From positions 1,054,001 to 1,118,000 of the forward strand of contig CAWFTP010000003.1 in the NCBI GenBank assembly GCA_963818885.1: a stretch of 64,000 nt of DNA. The letters are read 5' to 3'. The first letter of the stretch is position 1. The number at the start of each line of letters is the position of its first letter. The notes beneath the pieces are model-generated. The model had not been told where the DNA came from and did not search any database. It saw only the letters and a program-made list of their open reading frames with translations. The position numbers were made by a program, and so were the translations under genes. This document shows positions 60,220 through 64,000 of this stretch, in pieces. Source of the DNA: DATFDN01 sp963818885. Lineage in GTDB: Bacteria; Pseudomonadota; Alphaproteobacteria; Acetobacterales; Acetobacteraceae.

Positions 60220-60961
60220 GCAGCGGTGCGCCGATCGGATGGCCGGAAAGATTAAGCGCCACCCGCAGCGCCCACGGAATGACGGTATCCAGCGCTTGGC
60301 GGAACGGATCGAAGGCGACGCCGAACTGCTCGAGCGCCAGCGGGACGACGAAGATCAGCAGAAGCACGAGGACGATCCCGGCGCGCTCCAGGCGCGCCCA
60401 GGCATCCGCCGCGCCTCGTGGCAGCAGGCCGACGATGATCCGCCCGCCATCGAGCGGCGGGATGGGGATCAGGTTGAACAGGCCGAGGATGAGGTTGTAG
60501 GCGATGAACGGCACCAGAAAGCCGCCCAGCAGCGGATACCGGGCGCTGATGTAGTCGAGGTAGCCGAACACGCCGGGCAGCGGGCCCACGATGCGCGGGA
60601 GCGCCATCGCGCCGAGCCATGCCAGCAGGAAGTTCATCGCCGGCCCGGCGGCCGCCACAATCATCATGCCGCGACGAGGGTCGCGGAACTTCCAGGCGGC
60701 GACCGGCACCGGCTTGGCCCAGCCGAACATGAATTTCACGTCGTGGAACAGGGCGAGCTGGGAGATCAGCAGCAGGCCGGGCAGGATGATCGTGCCGAAC
60801 CGGTCGATATGGCGCAGCGGGTTGAGCGAGAGCCGCCCTGCCCGACGCGCGGTGTCGTCGCCCATCGCCAGCGCGGCGTAGCCGTGCGCCGCCTCGTGCA
60901 GGGTGATCGCGAGCACGGCGGCGATCGCCGCCAGCGCGATCATCAGGGCAGGAGCGATCAC
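60206..60961 (-). CDS. Site-2-type zinc metalloprotease (M50)
   Basis: 251 residues from GTG 60961, overlapping the nagZ stop (GTGA). The zinc motif HEAAH lies in the first membrane segment; the DG motif with the third ligand is IPIPPLDGGRIIVG. About six hydrophobic segments. This short M50 form, without a PDZ domain, is common in nagZ-scpA operons; substrates unknown. An internal ATG 60943 is a possible later start. Confidence 0.92.
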   Translation of the reverse strand: MIAPALMIALAAIAAVLAITLHEAAHGYAALAMGDDTARRAGRLSLNPLRHIDRFGTIILPGLLLISQLALFHDVKFMFGWAKPVPVAAWKFRDPRRGMMIVAAAGPAMNFLLAWLGAMALPRIVGPLPGVFGYLDYISARYPLLGGFLVPFIAYNLILGLFNLIPIPPLDGGRIIVGLLPRGAADAWARLERAGIVLVLLLIFVVPLALEQFGVAFDPFRQALDTVIPWALRVALNLSGHPIGAPLHEQL

Positions 60962-61947
60962 GCGAGCAGCCCGTCCCGCTCTACCGCCATCGCCTCGACG
61001 TCGAGCGCGACACGCGCTCGCGCCGTCATGGCGCGCGCGGCGGCAAGGCGCGCCGTTGCCGCCGGAGTCACCTCGGGGCAGGCGGTGAGAACGGCCACGG
61101 TCGCAGCGGGCTCGCCGCTGCAATGGAGCGCGAGGTCGCAGCCGGCGGCCAGCGCGGCACGGGCGCGCGCCTCCAGCGGGCCGCTCAGCGCCCCCATCGC
61201 GAGGTCGTCACTCACCAGCACGCCCATGAACCCGATTCTGCCACGTATCACGTCTCGTATGACCTTGGGCGAGAGCGTCGCCGGATGCGCCTCGTCCCAG
61301 GCCGGATATAGGATATGCGCGGTCATGGCCCAGGGCAGGCCGGCGTTCAAGGCGAAGGGCAGGAGGTCCGCCGGCTCTTCGCCCTCGACGACCGGCAGCG
61401 CATGATGGCTGTCGGCGCGAGCACGCCCGTGCCCCGGTGCGTGCTTCATCACCGGCTGCACCCCGGCGGCCAGCAGGCCCTCGGCGAAGGCGCGGCCCAG
61501 CCGGGCGACGCTACGCGGGTCGGCGGCGAAGGCGCGATCGCCGATCACCGCGTCGGCGCCAGGCAAACCCCGGTCGAGCACCGGCGCCGCGACGACGTGG
61601 AAACCAGCTTCCCGGCACTCCGCCCCGATCAGCGCGCCGGTCAGGAACGCCGCCCGCAGCCCGGCGCGCGCCGAGGCCGCGAACAGGCGCCCGATCGCCG
61701 CCGCCGGCGGATGGCCGCGCCAGCACGGCGACCGCAGCCGGGCGACGCGCCCGCCCTCCTGATCCACCATCAGCACGGCATCCGGGGGCAGCACGGCGCG
61801 AACTGTGTCGATGAGGGCGCGAAGCTGCGCGGGATCGGCGACGTTGCGGGCGAACAAGATGACTCCGGCCGGCGGATGTGCGCGTAACAACCCCGCCTCC
61901 GCCGCTGTCAGGACGAGGCCCGACAGGCCCACGATGGCGGCTCTCAT
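60958..61947 (-). CDS. nagZ: Beta-N-acetylhexosaminidase NagZ (GH3)
   Basis: 329 residues. GH3 landmarks: GVILFARNVADPAQLRALI, VDQEGGRVARL, the KHAPGHG loop with catalytic His, and the nucleophile Asp in VLVSDDLAMGAL. It removes GlcNAc from anhydromuropeptides in cell-wall recycling. It heads the operon nagZ-M50-scpA-scpB-tatB-tatC-serS. The spacer 61948-62174 holds no gene that I can see. Confidence 0.94.
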   Translation of the reverse strand: MRAAIVGLSGLVLTAAEAGLLRAHPPAGVILFARNVADPAQLRALIDTVRAVLPPDAVLMVDQEGGRVARLRSPCWRGHPPAAAIGRLFAASARAGLRAAFLTGALIGAECREAGFHVVAAPVLDRGLPGADAVIGDRAFAADPRSVARLGRAFAEGLLAAGVQPVMKHAPGHGRARADSHHALPVVEGEEPADLLPFALNAGLPWAMTAHILYPAWDEAHPATLSPKVIRDVIRGRIGFMGVLVSDDLAMGALSGPLEARARAALAAGCDLALHCSGEPAATVAVLTACPEVTPAATARLAAARAMTARARVALDVEAMAVERDGLLA

Positions 61948-62174
61948 CCCGGGCGCGAGTCGGCCTGTCGCATGCCGCCATCATAAGGCCGGCAAATGCC
62001 GGGAGCATAGCGCGCAGATAATGGGTGTGCTGAGCGGGTAATCACCTGACAGGTGGCCACGCTGGCGCCGCGCCGACACGTCTTTTCTTCGCTACCGTCC
62101 GAGCCATTCTTCGTCACCGCCACACGCAGAAGTCTTAGCTTTTGCAGTGTAGCCCGACGAAGCGATCCTGCGGG

Positions 62175-63509
62175 TCAGCGCATGAACCCCGTAATCTCAC
62201 GCTCGGTCTCGGCGATCGCATCCTCGATCGGACGGTTCCCCTGCATGACCCAGCCTGCCAGCTTGGGAAGTACCCATTGATAAGCGATCTGACGAGCGAT
62301 AGCCGGTGGGGCCGGGGCGCCGGCGACTGATGCCGTTGCATGGTGAGAAGGCCGCAGCGGATAATTATACAGGGTACCTTTCGGCGGTTCGGCCTCAGCC
62401 CAGATCGGGAAGTCGGTGAGGGTAACGAAAGGCGGAACATCATAACCCTGCGAGGCCACCACACAGGCTTCAACCTGCGCGCGCTCTCCTAACCAGGTGA
62501 GCAGTTCCATCGCGGCGCTTTTATTGCCGCTGAAGCTCCAAACCCCGAGGAAAGTTGGACCCCAGGGGAGGAAGCGGCCGTATCTGCCGGCTGGCAGCGG
62601 ATGGTGCCAGATTTGTTGGCCGATCGTCGGGTTGGTCTTGACCGCGCTGGCCCAGGCGGAAGGCGGGTTGAAAATCAGCGCGCTCTTGCCTGATATCAGT
62701 GCGCGATTGTTCGAGGCACTGTTCCAGGCATAAACACCGGCCGGCAGGAACTGGGCGAGGCGTTTCATGTAATCGAGAGCTTCGCGCACCCCCTCGGACC
62801 GGGCGGTCACGTTACCACTGGCGTCAGCGAGCTTTGCGTCGAAACTCAGGAAAAGCGCGTTGATCCAGGCATTCGCATCGGAACAATTACTGATCGGAAG
62901 CCCAAACGGCACGCCTGCTTTGAAGCACTCCTCGGCGGCTATCAGAAACGTATTCCAGTCCCACTGATCATAATGTGGGCCAATTTCCGGGCTGGGGGGA
63001 AAGATCGCCGGCACGTCGAGCCCGGCATGTTCACGGAACGAGTCAATGCGGGTTTCGCTCGGCCAGTAGAGGCTCCCGATACCGGTAGGCACTGCGCGCC
63101 ATTCACCTGCCGGCTTGACGAAATATTCAGTTTCGGGGAACGGCGGGCCGTGGATTGCGGCCAGGCGACCGACGACATCATCGACCGGTTCAAGTATGTC
63201 GATATAGCCGACGACGTTGTAGTCGAGGAAGTGGATAATATCATGTCCCGCGCGGGCCTGGGCTTCGGCCTGCGGTACTATGAGCGACTGGTTGGTGACG
63301 GCGCTGAGGAAATCCGCTCGGACCGCAACTTTGTTCTTCTCGCCCCAGGATTCCACGAGGCGCTGCATGCTTTGGTCGCATCCGGGAACCAGACTGCTCA
63401 TAAAGGCGATCGAGAGGCTCCCGGCCGCCCTCCCAGTATGGATGAATGTGAGCGGCAAGGCCGCGGCGGTTGCGACTACGTGGCGCCGGCTCACGCGCAA
63501 TAACGCCAT
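62175..63509 (-). CDS. Extracellular solute-binding protein (family 1, sugar-type)
   Basis: 444 residues. The N-terminus MALLRVSRRHVVATAAALPLTF has a Tat-like SRRHVV motif and hydrophobic core. Then SLSIAFMSSLVPGCDQSM, WYWP-like GSLYWPSETRID and FNPPSAWASAV are consistent with an ABC sugar-binding protein. No permease or ATPase genes are near, so it is an orphan or part of a system elsewhere. A GGGAGGA site precedes the start. The flanking DNA is lower in G+C than the rest of the window. Confidence 0.85.
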   Translation of the reverse strand: MALLRVSRRHVVATAAALPLTFIHTGRAAGSLSIAFMSSLVPGCDQSMQRLVESWGEKNKVAVRADFLSAVTNQSLIVPQAEAQARAGHDIIHFLDYNVVGYIDILEPVDDVVGRLAAIHGPPFPETEYFVKPAGEWRAVPTGIGSLYWPSETRIDSFREHAGLDVPAIFPPSPEIGPHYDQWDWNTFLIAAEECFKAGVPFGLPISNCSDANAWINALFLSFDAKLADASGNVTARSEGVREALDYMKRLAQFLPAGVYAWNSASNNRALISGKSALIFNPPSAWASAVKTNPTIGQQIWHHPLPAGRYGRFLPWGPTFLGVWSFSGNKSAAMELLTWLGERAQVEACVVASQGYDVPPFVTLTDFPIWAEAEPPKGTLYNYPLRPSHHATASVAGAPAPPAIARQIAYQWVLPKLAGWVMQGNRPIEDAIAETEREITGFMR

Positions 63510-63810
63510 CTTCGGTCCTCCCGAGGGTGCCCGAACCCACTCTTTGTAAACCTTCGCTTTCGAGGAAAGCTATGCTTGTGTCTTCTCTATGAGGGCGGCT
63601 TGGCGACTCGATACGAAGCCGTTACGTACATGTCTTTACGGAAAACCCAAAACTCTTTGATTATGGACTCGACTAGGACGCAGGGAGCGCAGCGAGCCTC
63701 AACGCGGAGTCCACTTCCATCCGAAGCCGATATGCGGGCAACACTGTGTAGCTCCGCCGGTTGACACGTACTGACACCGCCGACCACCCTCCCCGCACAG
63801 GGAGCGAGAC
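63510..63810. other. Intergenic region, lower G+C, no gene seen
   Basis: 301 bp between divergent genes. It has a palindrome GCTTTC-GAG-GAAAGC (63556-63570) upstream of the binding-protein gene and a possible TTGACA at 63762. Short reading frames here have no supporting features. Confidence 0.5.
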
Positions 63811-64000
63811 ATGCCAGGACGACTTGCCGGAAAGACCGCCTTCGTTACCGCCGCGGGTCAGGGGATCGGGCGGGCGACCGCGCTGGCCTTCGCCGCCGAG
63901 GGCGCGCGGGTGGTAGCGACCGATATCAACGAGGCGGCGCTTGGCGCCCTCGCCTCGGACGCGATCCGCACCGCGCGCCTCGATGCCATGGGCGCCGACG
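63811..64000 (+). CDS. SDR-family oxidoreductase, N-terminal part (continues past window)
   Basis: From ATG 63811 with GGAG upstream: MPGRLAGKTAFVTAAGQGIG, then RATALAFAAEGARVVATDINEAAL. The Rossmann motif TAAGQGIGRA and the Asp in ATDIN (NAD preference) are clear. The remainder lies outside the window. Similar proteins include 3-hydroxybutyrate dehydrogenase type 2, but the substrate cannot be judged. Confidence 0.85.
   Translation, partial: MPGRLAGKTAFVTAAGQGIGRATALAFAAEGARVVATDINEAALGALASDAIRTARLDAMGAD

Noticed and set aside
63640..63720. GGACTC...GAGTCC inverted arms upstream of the last SDR gene
   Set aside because: The arms are only six bases and about 40 bases apart, with no U run, so a functional RNA is not supported.
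1..64000. tRNA, rRNA, CRISPR arrays, toxin-antitoxin pairs, integrase or restriction systems
   Set aside because: I looked through intergenic stretches and reading frames and saw no clover-leaf candidate, repeat-spacer array or matching protein families.

Overview
The window is high-G+C DNA from an alphaproteobacterium. The gene orders rimP-nusA-ylxR-infB-rbfA and nagZ-M50 peptidase-scpA-scpB-tatB-tatC-serS, the radA-cvpA-purF run, and a conserved phage-type small-gene cassette of a kind I associate with Rhodospirillales/Acetobacteraceae all point that way. The family-level assignment is inference. I see no rRNA, tRNA or CRISPR array.

Layout. 1-4.5 kb: end of radA, cvpA, purF (broken by a +1 frameshift), an SDR reductase (also +1 frameshifted) and a BT1-type transporter that reads in frame with it. 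4.4-14.1 kb: a catabolic block with an amidase, a VOC protein, a two-domain class III CoA-transferase, and an Fe-S flavoprotein followed by 2-oxoacid:acceptor oxidoreductase alpha and beta subunits. 14.1-20.6 kb: a BON-domain protein, a glycosyltransferase divergent from trehalose-6-phosphate synthase, a second VOC protein, an LLM flavin oxidoreductase and an alpha/beta-hydrolase lacking its serine. 20.7-23.3 kb: DedA, an ATP-grasp enzyme and UppP, probably an undecaprenyl-phosphate/cell-envelope operon.

23.3-30.4 kb is the accessory region: an XRE regulator, a palindromic operator, small phage-type proteins (SANT-like, DUF6362-like, DUF6065-like, holin-sized membrane protein, lipoprotein, papain-like protein), a large SARP/TPR regulator, a 58-residue peptide with an internal repeat, and two near-identical promoter-hairpin-terminator modules that look like paired ~80-nt small RNAs or leader RNAs. 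No phage structural or integrase gene is present, so it looks like a domesticated remnant or satellite cassette.

30.4-39.1 kb: secB, a 2OG-Fe dioxygenase, a large MscS channel, a HIG1 protein, etfBA with a 3-hydroxyacyl-CoA dehydrogenase, a decayed N-terminus of a TcuA-like dehydrogenase, and another class III CoA-transferase. 39.1-45 kb: the nusA-infB operon preceded by a strong intrinsic terminator; ylxR appears to start at AUC. 45-51.8 kb: a Liv-type ABC transporter operon (livHMGF, acyl-CoA ligase, substrate-binding protein) whose last gene runs on into a REP-like palindrome and a possible IS110 remnant. 51.9-64 kb: ycjX (two frameshifts) with its membrane partner, DUF29, the serS-tat-scp-nagZ operon with no tatA in its usual place, an isolated sugar-type binding protein, and the start of an SDR gene.

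A general caution: I count five +1 insertions in conserved reading frames (purF, SDR, papain-like gene, ycjX twice). All are insertions, none deletions, which argues for residual sequencing error rather than gene decay.
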